Source: a bacterium (GTDB taxonomy: Bacteria > Bdellovibrionota_G > JALEGL01). Taken from it: a stretch of 64,000 nucleotides of DNA. Under the pieces are notes generated by a model, which saw only the letters and a list, made by a program, of their open reading frames with translations, did no database searches and was not told the DNA's origin. This document shows, in pieces, positions 42,228 through 50,867 of the stretch. Made by a program: the position numbers and the translations under genes. How positions within the stretch are numbered: the stretch's first letter is position 1; every line of letters starts with the position of its first letter. The stretch lies in assembly GCA_022763185.1 (NCBI GenBank), contig JALEGL010000004.1, forward strand, positions 9,729 through 73,728, read 5' to 3'.

Positions 42228-42375
42228 CACTTTCCGTTTCGCCTCCTCGGCGAAACTACAAGCATCAGAATAAAAAAAGCAATCCTTTTTTTATTCTAGC
42301 AACCAGAGATTATGTCCAATATTCTTTATGCTGAAACAAATTTTACTTTTATCCCTTCGGGATAAACATAAAATT
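42228..42375. repeat. D element, 148 bp, between tRNA-Gly and its duplicated end
   Basis: Exactly 148 bases, like 40408-40555. It has hairpin TTTCGCC/GGCGAAA (42237-42255), which changes one C-G pair to T-A relative to the tRNA-Cys copy. It also has an AATAAAAAAAG/CTTTTTTTATT-type hairpin, the block TTATGTCCAA, and TTTATCCC-TTCG-GGATAAA. The last may act as the tRNA-Gly terminator, although its T-tract is weak. Confidence 0.85.
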
Positions 42376-42450
42376 TGGAGCGGGAGAAGGGATTTGAACC
42401 CTCGACCCTCACGTTGGCAACGTGATGCTCTACCACTGAGCTACTCCCGC
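42376..42450 (-). tRNA. tRNA-Gly (GCC)
   Basis: A 75-base tRNA with encoded CCA. Acceptor stem GCGGGAG/CTCCCGC is at 42444-42450 and 42380-42386, with discriminator T. The D-arm contains GCTCAGTGGTAGAGC. The anticodon stem-loop TCACG-TTGCCAA-CGTGA gives anticodon GCC. The T-arm is GAGGG-TTCAAAT-CCCTT. Its 3' end is duplicated 169 bases downstream. Confidence 0.97.
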
Positions 42451-42463
42451 ATGTGGTTTTGAT

Positions 42464-42492
42464 GTCATATATTTTTGTTAAATTGCTGTCAA
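42464..42492 (-). promoter_or_regulatory. Promoter of tRNA-Gly
   Basis: On the minus strand a perfect TTGACA (42487-42492), a 17-base spacer and TATGAC (42464-42469) place the start point a few bases before the tRNA 5' end at 42450. Confidence 0.65.
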
Positions 42493-42541
42493 GCATTCCT
42501 TCTTTAAAATATCATGGTATACTCAAATTTAGAGTCTAAAT

Positions 42542-45316
42542 ATGTTCAAAAAAATTTTAAGGAAAGTTTATATGCACAAAAACAAGCTTATTTTAGCTTC
42601 AGCCTGTATTTTAGCCCTGGGTATTTATATTCAAAAAAGTCAGGATTTTAAACATTGGATCATTCAATTTGTTCCGGCCAGCTACTCTATTTCTAACCAT
42701 CTTAGCCAATCCAACCCTTTGGTCAGTTTGGATAAAACCGCCAAGACATTTTTCTATATTGATACCGCTTACGTTGACCCCAAACGCGTTTCACAACAAA
42801 AAATGTTAGAAGAAGCCTTAAAAGACTTAAGTGCCAATATTCCAGAAGTTCAAGTTTTATTCCCGCAAAGCAACAAAGCAGAATTGATCGTCAGCAAAAA
42901 ACGCCAAACCATCAGTACCAAAGTTAAACATTTTCACGCTTTACATCAAACGCTGTCTAAAGTGCTCGTATTTATTCATGAAAACATGAAAACAGCGGTC
43001 ACTGCCAATCAGCTGGAAGCCATCGCTCTTAATGCTTGTTTAAGCACACTTGATCCACACAGCTTGTATCTTTCTAAAGATATTTATCAAGAAATGTTGG
43101 TAGGCACATCTGGCGAATTTGGTGGCTTAGGCATTGTGATTGGCATCAGAGACAGAAAACTAACCATCATCAGCCCGGTTGAAGGCAGTCCCGCCAGTAA
43201 AGCCGGCTTAAAATCAGGCGATCACATCACTAAAATAGGCAATGAAAGCACAAAGAACATGATTCTTAATGAAGCTGTCAAGCGCATGCGCGGCCCCAAA
43301 GGCACAAAAGTCAAAATTGCCGTAGCTCGCAGTACATGGGAAAAGGAAAAGGAGTTTACGCTTAAACGTGATACTATTGCTATTGTAGCAGTTGAGTCTG
43401 ATCTACTGCCCAACAATGTGGCTTACATGCGCATTAAAAGTTTTCAACAAGATACTGCCAGCAGTGCAAAAAAGCAACTCAAAGCCATGCACAAAGAAGC
43501 TGGAGAGTTTAAAGGTTTAATCTTGGATCTGCGCGGCAACCCTGGCGGTATTTTTGATCAAGCCGTTAAAATTTCTGACATGTTTTTAAAGTCTGGTGTT
43601 ATTGTTTCTACCGTTGGTTTAAACAACACCGTTAATCAAAAAGAACGCGCCCAAGCACGCCATACCGAAAACAATTATCCTATGGTTATTTTGGTTGATG
43701 AGGGCAGCGCTAGCGCTTCAGAGATTGTGGCAGGGGCTTTAAAAGACAGAGCCCTAATCATTGGTGACACAACTTTTGGAAAAGGCAGTGTTCAGCGTTT
43801 GTTTGATTTACCCCAAGACTCTGCTTTAAAATTAACCATTGCTCAGTATTTAACCCCTGGAGAAGTATCAATTCAAGGTCTTGGAATCACCCCCCATGTG
43901 GCCTTACACAGCGTCTTTTTAACCAAGGACGTTACCAATATCTACCCTAGTCAAAAAGATTATGGTGAAGCAAGCCTAGATGGTCACTTAGACAATCCCA
44001 ATTCCGTTGAAAAACGTGACAAAAACAAGACTTTGGCCAAGTACAACGTGCGCTATTTAGAAAGCTTAGATGAAGATGGTTTCTTGGCGACTCGTCAAAC
44101 ACTGGGAGACAGTAAAAGCAAACGTAGAGAAAAAGTCTTACAAGACTTTCAAGTCAGTCTGGCTCGTAAAATCATTGAGAAAACATCCTCCGGCAACTTA
44201 AAACCCATGCTCAACACGGCCAAAGATGTTGCCGAAGAAGCCAATCAAAAACAAAATCAATTGATAGAAAACAAGTTGGCTAAAAACAATATCAATTGGA
44301 ACGGTTCAAGCAAAAACTGTAAAGCCGCACCCATAATCAATGCTTATCTTAATGCCAAAGACAATACTATTCATGCTGGAGAAAAAGCAAAATTACACGT
44401 CACCCTTAAAAACCCATCAAAATGCGATTATCACCGTGCTTGGGTAGAAACTGAGTCAGAACAGTTTTTCTTTGATGCCCAAGAAATATTGTTTGGTAAA
44501 ATATCTGCTGGACAAGAAGTCTCCAAAACCATTGAGCTTGAGATTCCAAAAGCCATGTTTATGGGCCTTGCAAAAGTTAACTTATCTTTCAACCTGGATG
44601 ACAACAAACATTTGTTTGATCAGACATTTTTTGTCAAAATTAATGAAAAGCCAACGGCTCCTAAGTTTGCTTATGAGTTATGGATGGTTGATCAAAATAA
44701 AAACAATAAAATGGAAGCTCAGGAAAAAGCCAATATCTTTATCAAAATAAAAAATTTGGGTGAAAAAAATTCAGAGCAAAGTTCTATATCCATTCAAGCT
44801 GCTGATGGCTCAGACCTAAAAGTCAATAAAGGCCATAGCTCTATTAAACAGCTTCATGGTAAACAAAACCAAACCTTATCTTTAGGTATTCAAGCCAAAA
44901 AACCGTTTAATGCAAAAGAAATTAAACTGAGTCTAAACATCAATGATTTTGAAAACAATATTTTTAGAAGTGATCGTGTAGTTTTCAATGCGCAAAAAAT
45001 TAAAAAAGGTAAAACTTCTTATGTTCCACCCACAATAACTTTGGACAACCTAGAACAGTTTCACCAAGAAAAACAAGGTAAATTTTTAAGTTTATCGGGC
45101 AAAATGCACGATGACCAAAGCATTAAAGATTATTATATTTTGGTCAATGCTAAAAAAGTGCATTATGACAGCTTTGAAAAACCAGGTAAAGAACACCGTT
45201 TTTCAACCAGTGTACCGCTTGATCCTGGTAACAACTATGTCAGCATTGTTACCCGTGACAATCAAGATATCCAAACCGTAAAAAAACTATTGGTTCAACG
45301 TAAAGAAGCCTTATAA
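42542..45316 (+). CDS. S41-family C-terminal processing protease with long C-terminal extension
   Basis: 924 residues, roughly twice a typical CtpA. A signal anchor lies near 14-32 (NKLILASACILALGIYI). The N-terminal region has LDPHSLYLSKDIYQEML. The PDZ domain (about 190-280) has GGLGIVIG and AGLKSGDHI. The S41 core (about 285-460) has LDLRGNPGGIFDQAV, nucleophile region DEGSASASEI (386-395) and general-base Lys414 in FGKGSVQ. Residues 460-924 form a beta-rich extension with at least two Ig-like or CARDB-like repeats. It is periplasmic and likely trims envelope proteins or regulates peptidoglycan hydrolases. Confidence 0.92.
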   Translation: MFKKILRKVYMHKNKLILASACILALGIYIQKSQDFKHWIIQFVPASYSISNHLSQSNPLVSLDKTAKTFFYIDTAYVDPKRVSQQKMLEEALKDLSANIPEVQVLFPQSNKAELIVSKKRQTISTKVKHFHALHQTLSKVLVFIHENMKTAVTANQLEAIALNACLSTLDPHSLYLSKDIYQEMLVGTSGEFGGLGIVIGIRDRKLTIISPVEGSPASKAGLKSGDHITKIGNESTKNMILNEAVKRMRGPKGTKVKIAVARSTWEKEKEFTLKRDTIAIVAVESDLLPNNVAYMRIKSFQQDTASSAKKQLKAMHKEAGEFKGLILDLRGNPGGIFDQAVKISDMFLKSGVIVSTVGLNNTVNQKERAQARHTENNYPMVILVDEGSASASEIVAGALKDRALIIGDTTFGKGSVQRLFDLPQDSALKLTIAQYLTPGEVSIQGLGITPHVALHSVFLTKDVTNIYPSQKDYGEASLDGHLDNPNSVEKRDKNKTLAKYNVRYLESLDEDGFLATRQTLGDSKSKRREKVLQDFQVSLARKIIEKTSSGNLKPMLNTAKDVAEEANQKQNQLIENKLAKNNINWNGSSKNCKAAPIINAYLNAKDNTIHAGEKAKLHVTLKNPSKCDYHRAWVETESEQFFFDAQEILFGKISAGQEVSKTIELEIPKAMFMGLAKVNLSFNLDDNKHLFDQTFFVKINEKPTAPKFAYELWMVDQNKNNKMEAQEKANIFIKIKNLGEKNSEQSSISIQAADGSDLKVNKGHSSIKQLHGKQNQTLSLGIQAKKPFNAKEIKLSLNINDFENNIFRSDRVVFNAQKIKKGKTSYVPPTITLDNLEQFHQEKQGKFLSLSGKMHDDQSIKDYYILVNAKKVHYDSFEKPGKEHRFSTSVPLDPGNNYVSIVTRDNQDIQTVKKLLVQRKEAL

Positions 45317-45337
45317 ATCTTTATACCTTTTTAACTG

Positions 45338-45359
45338 GCTGGGCTTTTTATAGCCCAGC
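45338..45359. terminator. Hairpin after the S41 protease gene
   Basis: GCTGGGCT (45338-45345) pairs with AGCCCAGC (45352-45359), loop TTTTAT, 21 bases past the stop. There is no T-tract after the stem, so it may stabilise or end the message only weakly. Confidence 0.4.
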
Positions 45360-45498
45360 ACTTACTGATTACTGCTTTCTTGTTTTTATAAAACTTAAAT
45401 ATAACTTGCTGTTTCTCAGCCTTAAAAAAGATTTCATAACGATCTACTGCTGTACCATTACCTTATAATTGACACTTTATACTGACTGTACCCAAAAC

Positions 45499-45762
45499 TT
45501 ACTCTTTATTGTTTTTAATCAGTTGATTATCAACATCATAGTCAAAACCTAAAAAGGCTTATGGGCCATCTTTGAAGCTTGGATTTAATTTGTTTTGATC
45601 AAAATTGATTCCGCTTGCTCCGGCCACTGAAATAATCAATAGTGCTACTGCTGCTAACTGCACTAAGCCGGCCAAAGCACTTGCCGGAGTTAACATCAAT
45701 ACCACCGCAGCTACAACAGAAACAAGCAAAAGTTTCCATAAGATATCTTATAGCTGTTGCAT
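45499..45762 (-). pseudogene. Decayed small secreted/membrane protein gene
   Basis: An ATG at 45760-45762, after AGGTGAG, reads MQQL, TAA (45748-45750), then WKLLLVSVVAAVVLMLTPAS-ALAG (a classic signal peptide), LVQLAAVALLIISVAGASG, INFDQNKLNPSFKDGP, TAA (45559-45561), then AFLGFDYDVDNQLIKNNKE and TAA (45499-45501). All parts are in one frame across 88 codons. Two nonsense codons therefore seem to interrupt a former gene. Internal initiation at a TTG could still yield the central peptide. It follows the unknown gene at 45834 on the same strand. The rest of 45317-45833 shows only the hairpin above. Confidence 0.5.
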
Positions 45763-45833
45763 CTCACCTAAAATACATAAAACTTTTTCAACTTATATGA
45801 ACAGACTTTGCAATTGCTACTGTTTCTCAATAG

Positions 45834-46754
45834 CTAGTCACCCACTATACTATTTTGTTTGAAATCCATGTATTGTGAAATTTCAAAATAAAGTGTGTGT
45901 AAGTCATTCATATTAACACAACTGGCTTTGATTTGCTGCTGATTGACACTGCCACTAAAACACAATTGATTGTTTTTTTCATCCAATTCAAATATCAAAC
46001 CGTCTACTGATGCAGTAGGAACATCACTGGGTAGGTTTTTTAAATGCCCATGTTTCATCAAAATCGCCACCAAAACAGCTGCTAAAATAGGCGCTGTAGC
46101 TCCTAAACTGGGTAGACTGGCTCCTCCGGTAATAAATGCTAAAAAGGCATTGCCGCCAAAATAGACCGTCACTGCTGCCAGAATGGCCAAAACCAAGCCC
46201 AAGGTAAACTCTTGCCAGTGTTCCTTAATATAATTCATGGTCCAGTCTAATTCTGGTACTTTTATTCGTGGATAGCTTGGTGTATAAACTGGATCAGTCC
46301 ATGGAACATCACTGAAGTTTGGATTGTAAAAATCATCAAAATCATACTTTGGATCATACGATGGGCTTGGATCCAATGATGGGGCTAGATTATTAGGATC
46401 ATCTTCAAAACAAAAATAATCAAAAATCTTAGCTTCCCCTAACATTAGACCGCTACTAAAAGAAACATAGTACAGTGATGTTTTTAGATCCACACATTGT
46501 CTTTGTAAGGCTGCTATGCATTGAGCATATGACGGCTTTGGCTTCATCATTCTAAGACGATTGGTTATTTTCATGTTGTTATCAAACAACTCTTGCAGTT
46601 GATTGAAAGGAATCAAGTCTGGATTTAACAGCCTATCTACTTTTATCCCACAGGTGGCTTCTCCAATATATCCTGCAAGCTCTGCATTATCCTTTGCCTT
46701 AGCCAAAGATAATATGAAAGTAAAAACCAAACACCATTTCCCCAATATGTGCAT
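45834..46754 (-). CDS. Secreted/membrane protein of unknown function
   Basis: 306 residues. A signal peptide (LGKWCLVFTFILSLAKA) precedes a Cys-containing N-terminal half (EATCGIK, YAQCIAALQRQCVD, DYFCFED). An Asp/Pro/Tyr-rich stretch (about 125-165) follows, then two hydrophobic segments near 182-235 (FTLGLVLAILAAVTVYFGGN and ATAPILAAVLVAILM). The C-terminal soluble part has CFSGSVNQQQ. No family is recognised. The Met at 46754 is chosen as signal-peptide start. It is divergent from mreB. Confidence 0.65.
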   Translation of the reverse strand: MHILGKWCLVFTFILSLAKAKDNAELAGYIGEATCGIKVDRLLNPDLIPFNQLQELFDNNMKITNRLRMMKPKPSYAQCIAALQRQCVDLKTSLYYVSFSSGLMLGEAKIFDYFCFEDDPNNLAPSLDPSPSYDPKYDFDDFYNPNFSDVPWTDPVYTPSYPRIKVPELDWTMNYIKEHWQEFTLGLVLAILAAVTVYFGGNAFLAFITGGASLPSLGATAPILAAVLVAILMKHGHLKNLPSDVPTASVDGLIFELDEKNNQLCFSGSVNQQQIKASCVNMNDLHTLYFEISQYMDFKQNSIVGD

Positions 46755-46906
46755 ACAAAGAACCACTAATGTAAAGCGTCATCAGTGTCAAATACAAAAA
46801 TCTATCTCCAAACAAACATTTTATAATCGCACAAAAACCAGCATTAGTTTGTCTAGCCTTGTTTTTTACAGTAAATGAAATACGTGATAGCTTAGGCAAA
46901 TAATGA

Positions 46907-47974
<1,068 letters not shown>

Positions 47975-47983
47975 AGCTCAATT

Positions 47984-48279
47984 ATGAAAGACGTTTTCTT
48001 TGGAAAAATCGATGTTCTGGCTCGACGTCATGGCAAACCGCACATTGAACATTTAATCTTTGAACATGAAGGCAAAAGCCACACGCACAAGACCTACGAA
48101 TCTTTCTTTGTAATTGCAGGCAAAGGCAAAGTGGTTAATGGAGAACTACTATAGAAGTAAGCCCCAATACACTGGTCACCATTGCACCCAACACCCCACA
48201 CTGGATGATTCCATCCCCTGGAAAAACTTTAGAAGGTTTCCTTTGGTATCACAATGAAGCCTTAAATCTTAAATCTTAA
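47984..48279 (+). pseudogene. Frameshifted cupin-domain gene
   Basis: ATG 47984 encodes MKDVFFGKIDVLARRHGKPH, then EGKSHTHKTYESFFVIAGKG with the HxH metal ligands, and stops at TAG after VVNGELL. The frame shifted by one base continues TIEVSPNTLVTIAPNTPHWM, the second cupin strand pair with its His, and ends LNLKS-TAA at 48277-48279. A single-base deletion near 48150 explains both halves. A sequencing error would give the same picture. It directly follows mreB and directly precedes the RAYT element. Confidence 0.8.
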
Positions 48280-48281
48280 AA

Positions 48282-49016
48282 TACCCAAAGGTAGCCGGTT
48301 ACTTTGGGTACCTTTTTGGTAAGAGCTTTGCATAAGTTTAAGGCTATGCCAAGAAAACCACTTATCAAGTCATCCGTGTATCCGTATCACATTTTTGGTA
48401 GGTCAAATAATAAAGAGCATTTCTATGTTCCATTGGATGTGGTTTGGGATATTTCTACCTATTTGTTTGAAAAGGTACATCAAGAGTATGAGGCGAAGTT
48501 GCATACATTTGTATTGATGCCAAACCATTACCATATTTTGATGAGTACACCTTTAAAAAATATAGACCAGATAATGAACTACTGGGTCCGAGAATTGAGC
48601 AAAAAAATCAATTATCGTGCTGGAAGAATTAATCGTGTGTTTGGTGGAAGGTACAAGTGGTGTAGCATCCAAGATGAAATTTATCATGCAAATGCTTACA
48701 AATATATTTATCAAAACCCAACAAGAGCATTTTTGTCAGATAAAATTGAAACTTATCCTTGGTCGACAATACAGTTCTTAAAAAATAATAATATACCCAA
48801 ATATTTATATGATGAAGATTTCTGCCAATTAAACCATGTGATTCCAATGAAAATAAAAGATAAACTATTATGGCTAAATGATTTTTTATTAGAAAAAGAG
48901 CAAGAAGTTATTAGGAGAGCTTTAAGACGTTATATTTTTCAATATCCAAACAAAAAGAAATTTTATTCCGTATTGAGAAAATTTAGTACCTAAAGTAACC
49001 GGCTACCTTTGGGTAC
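48282..49016 (+). mobile_element. RAYT/REP element
   Basis: A 735-bp unit bounded by two palindromes. The left one (48282-48310) is TACCCAAAG-GTAGCCGGTTA-CTTTGGGTA. The right one (48986-49016) is the inverted form, with GTAACCGGCTAC core and CTTTGGGTAC end. The transposase stop codon lies within the right palindrome. A solitary copy is at 1951-1983 and a relative at 50794-50826. It sits in a convergent space between two broken genes. Confidence 0.85.
48346..48993 (+). CDS. REP-associated tyrosine transposase (Y1, TnpA-REP family)
   Basis: A single-strand HUH nuclease of 215 residues. The HUH motif is PNHYHIL in VLMPNHYHILMSTP. The catalytic Tyr lies in YKYIYQNPTRA. Family segments YHIFGRSNNKEHFY near the N-terminus and VFGGRYKWCSI also match. 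RAYTs process REP palindromes. The ATG at 48346 starts MPRKPLIKSSVYPYHIF; no strong Shine-Dalgarno precedes it. The gene appears intact. Confidence 0.9.
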   Translation: MPRKPLIKSSVYPYHIFGRSNNKEHFYVPLDVVWDISTYLFEKVHQEYEAKLHTFVLMPNHYHILMSTPLKNIDQIMNYWVRELSKKINYRAGRINRVFGGRYKWCSIQDEIYHANAYKYIYQNPTRAFLSDKIETYPWSTIQFLKNNNIPKYLYDEDFCQLNHVIPMKIKDKLLWLNDFLLEKEQEVIRRALRRYIFQYPNKKKFYSVLRKFST

Positions 49017-49023
49017 TTGTGTA

Positions 49024-49356
49024 CTAAACGATTGTCACCAATTCATCAATGGAGGTGACATGCACCCCAACAGCTGTTTCGCGCATGATACTTTCTCTAA
49101 CTTTTGCAGCTTCTTTGTAAAGCTCTGTGCTAAAGGCTTGTTTCATTGCTTCTTCCGAATCAAAACTTAAAATGGTCACTCCATCAATAGGATCTTCTGC
49201 ATCATCTTTTCATCTGTCTGTAAGGTGATACTGCTTGTAAGATTTAACCTCTGGCATTTTAGCGTAAAACGGACCATACTCTTCTTTCCAGACTCTGCGG
49301 AACTCTTCTGTACTGATGTTTTGTTTTTTTCGAACAACCACTAAAATTGTAAACAT
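49024..49356 (-). pseudogene. EthD-like stress-response/ferredoxin-fold gene with in-frame TGA
   Basis: After GGGAG, ATG 49356 encodes MFTILVVVRKKQNISTEEFR with YAKMPEVKSYKQYHLTDR, an EthD/dimeric ferredoxin-fold pattern. A TGA (49210-49212) follows, then in the same frame KDDAEDPIDGVTILSFDSEE and VGVHVTSIDELVTIV, ending TAG. The downstream half is the expected second half of an EthD domain. CGA to TGA is the simplest explanation. TGA is used as a normal stop elsewhere here, and nothing suggests selenocysteine. It is ten bases downstream of mpl, so formerly co-transcribed. Confidence 0.75.
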
Positions 49357-49366
49357 TGATATCTCC

Positions 49367-50779
49367 CTAAGATTGATAATGTTCAACCACGGCTTCCCTT
49401 GCATGACCAAAATCACCATTGGACATAAACAAGAGAGTGTCACCTGCATTGACATGACTCGTGACCTGCTGCACCAGTTCCTCTTTGTTTTGCGGCAAAT
49501 AAACGGTCTTTCCTTGTTTTTCTAAGTCTGTTTTTAATTGTTGTACATCCAGTTTATCTTGCAATCCATCAGCTTTTTCATACACTTTGGTCATCAACAC
49601 CACATCTGCATCTTTAAACGCTATTGGCCAATCGTTTTGAAAGGTGTTTCTTCTAGAAGTATTGGAACGCGGCTCAAACAAAGCCCAGAGCTTACCACCA
49701 TTTTTTTGAGCTATGGGCTTAAACGCAGCTAGGGTTTTTTCTACCGCCGTTGGATGATGTGCAAAGTCGTCATAAATATGCACTTGGCCTTGGGATGACA
49801 GATGCTGCTGTCTGCGGGTTACCCCCTCAAAACTGCCAATGGACTCTACCACCTTTTCAAGCTCTAAACCCATAGATTCACAGACCGCCAAGCAACCCAG
49901 AGCATTAATGGCATTATGCTTGCCCATCATTTTGGTTTTAATTATCGCTAGTTTTTCATCTTGTTTATAAACCCCATAACTGAAAATGCCATCGCCTTGA
50001 TAGGTGTAATTTTTAATAGACCAATGATTGCTTTCTCTTTCACCATAAGTGATAAATGTTTTATCCGGATACTCTTGCATCAGCATCCGAATATTTTGAT
50101 CATCCCCACAGACAACCATGGCTTTGTTATCTGAAATTTGTTCAAATAATTTTCTAAATTGATCTTTGATTTGAGCCAAAGATTCATAGATATCAGCATG
50201 ATCAAACTCAATGCTGGTCAACAGCAAGTGCTGAGTTTTGTAGTGCAAAAACTTGGGTGTTTTTTCAAAACAGGCGGTATCATACTCATCTCCTTCAAGA
50301 ACAAAATAGTGTCCCTGTCCCAATTGATAGCCTTGTTTAAATTGGTGTGGAATGCCGCCAATAAAAAAGCCAGGATCTTCACCCAATTGATTAAGAATAT
50401 AGGCCATCAAAGATGCCGTTGTGGTTTTGCCATGGGTTCCACAAATCACCACCGATGATTTATCTTGCACAAAATATTCCCCTAAAGCTTGAGCCATGGA
50501 TGTGTATGGAATTTTGAGTTCTAAAACACGCTCATATTCTGGATGACCTTTGCTGATCACATTGCCGACAATCACCAAATCCAAATCTTTTGTAATATTC
50601 TTAGCATCATAGCCAGCAATAGCTTTAATGCCTAAATGCTGAAGCTCTGTGCTGGCTGGAGGGTAAATTTCTCCTTTATCGGAACCGGTCACCTGCCAGC
50701 CTTTGGCTTTAAACAAACCGGCCAAAGCAACCATACCCATACCACCTATACCCATTAAATATACCGTTTTATTTTCCAT
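49367..50779 (-). CDS. mpl: UDP-N-acetylmuramate:L-Ala-gamma-D-Glu-meso-DAP ligase
   Basis: A murein-recycling enzyme of 470 residues that joins recovered tripeptide to UDP-MurNAc in the cytoplasm. It has the N-terminal Rossmann start MGIGGMGMVALAGLF, GNVISKGHPEYERVL (the Mpl-specific version of the MurC segment), ATP site CGTHGKTTTASLMAY, Mpl-type VLEGDEYDTACFEKTPKF and EFDHADIYESL, and late DFAHHPTAVEKTL. These separate it from MurC. AAGGAT precedes the ATG. A perfect palindrome lies 14 bases upstream of the start codon. Confidence 0.94.
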   Translation of the reverse strand: MENKTVYLMGIGGMGMVALAGLFKAKGWQVTGSDKGEIYPPASTELQHLGIKAIAGYDAKNITKDLDLVIVGNVISKGHPEYERVLELKIPYTSMAQALGEYFVQDKSSVVICGTHGKTTTASLMAYILNQLGEDPGFFIGGIPHQFKQGYQLGQGHYFVLEGDEYDTACFEKTPKFLHYKTQHLLLTSIEFDHADIYESLAQIKDQFRKLFEQISDNKAMVVCGDDQNIRMLMQEYPDKTFITYGERESNHWSIKNYTYQGDGIFSYGVYKQDEKLAIIKTKMMGKHNAINALGCLAVCESMGLELEKVVESIGSFEGVTRRQQHLSSQGQVHIYDDFAHHPTAVEKTLAAFKPIAQKNGGKLWALFEPRSNTSRRNTFQNDWPIAFKDADVVLMTKVYEKADGLQDKLDVQQLKTDLEKQGKTVYLPQNKEELVQQVTSHVNAGDTLLFMSNGDFGHAREAVVEHYQS

Positions 50780-50793
50780 AACATCCTTTTCTA

Positions 50794-50826
50794 TGTACCC
50801 ATAGGTATGTCATACCTATGGGTACA
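50794..50826. repeat. Perfect 15-bp palindrome upstream of mpl
   Basis: TGTACCCATAGGTAT (50794-50808) and its exact complement (50812-50826) surround loop GTC. The core TACCCATAGGTA is one base from the RAYT-palindrome core TACCCAAAGGTA. Lying directly upstream of the mpl ribosome-binding site, it would place a strong hairpin in the 5' leader or at the promoter. Confidence 0.7.
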
Positions 50827-50867
50827 TTCCTGTGGATAACTTTAAAATCAACTTCCTGCACTTTAAA

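Noticed and set aside
41812-42273. 153-codon plus-strand ORF upstream of tRNA-Gly
   Set aside because: It runs through B, C and duplicated tRNA sequence in the repeat cluster; composition follows the repeats, not a protein family.
40291-42450. CRISPR array
   Set aside because: The repeats are few, palindromic and irregularly spaced, with no constant spacer length and no cas genes in the window.
45605-45862. Plus-strand ORF of 85 codons rich in Ala and Thr
   Set aside because: It lies antisense to a better frame with a signal peptide and ends across the neighbouring gene's 3' end; no initiation signal or family resemblance.
49024-49356. Selenocysteine reading of the in-frame TGA in the EthD-like gene
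   Set aside because: No redox motif around the codon and no convincing hairpin downstream. A CGA-to-TGA nonsense change is simpler.
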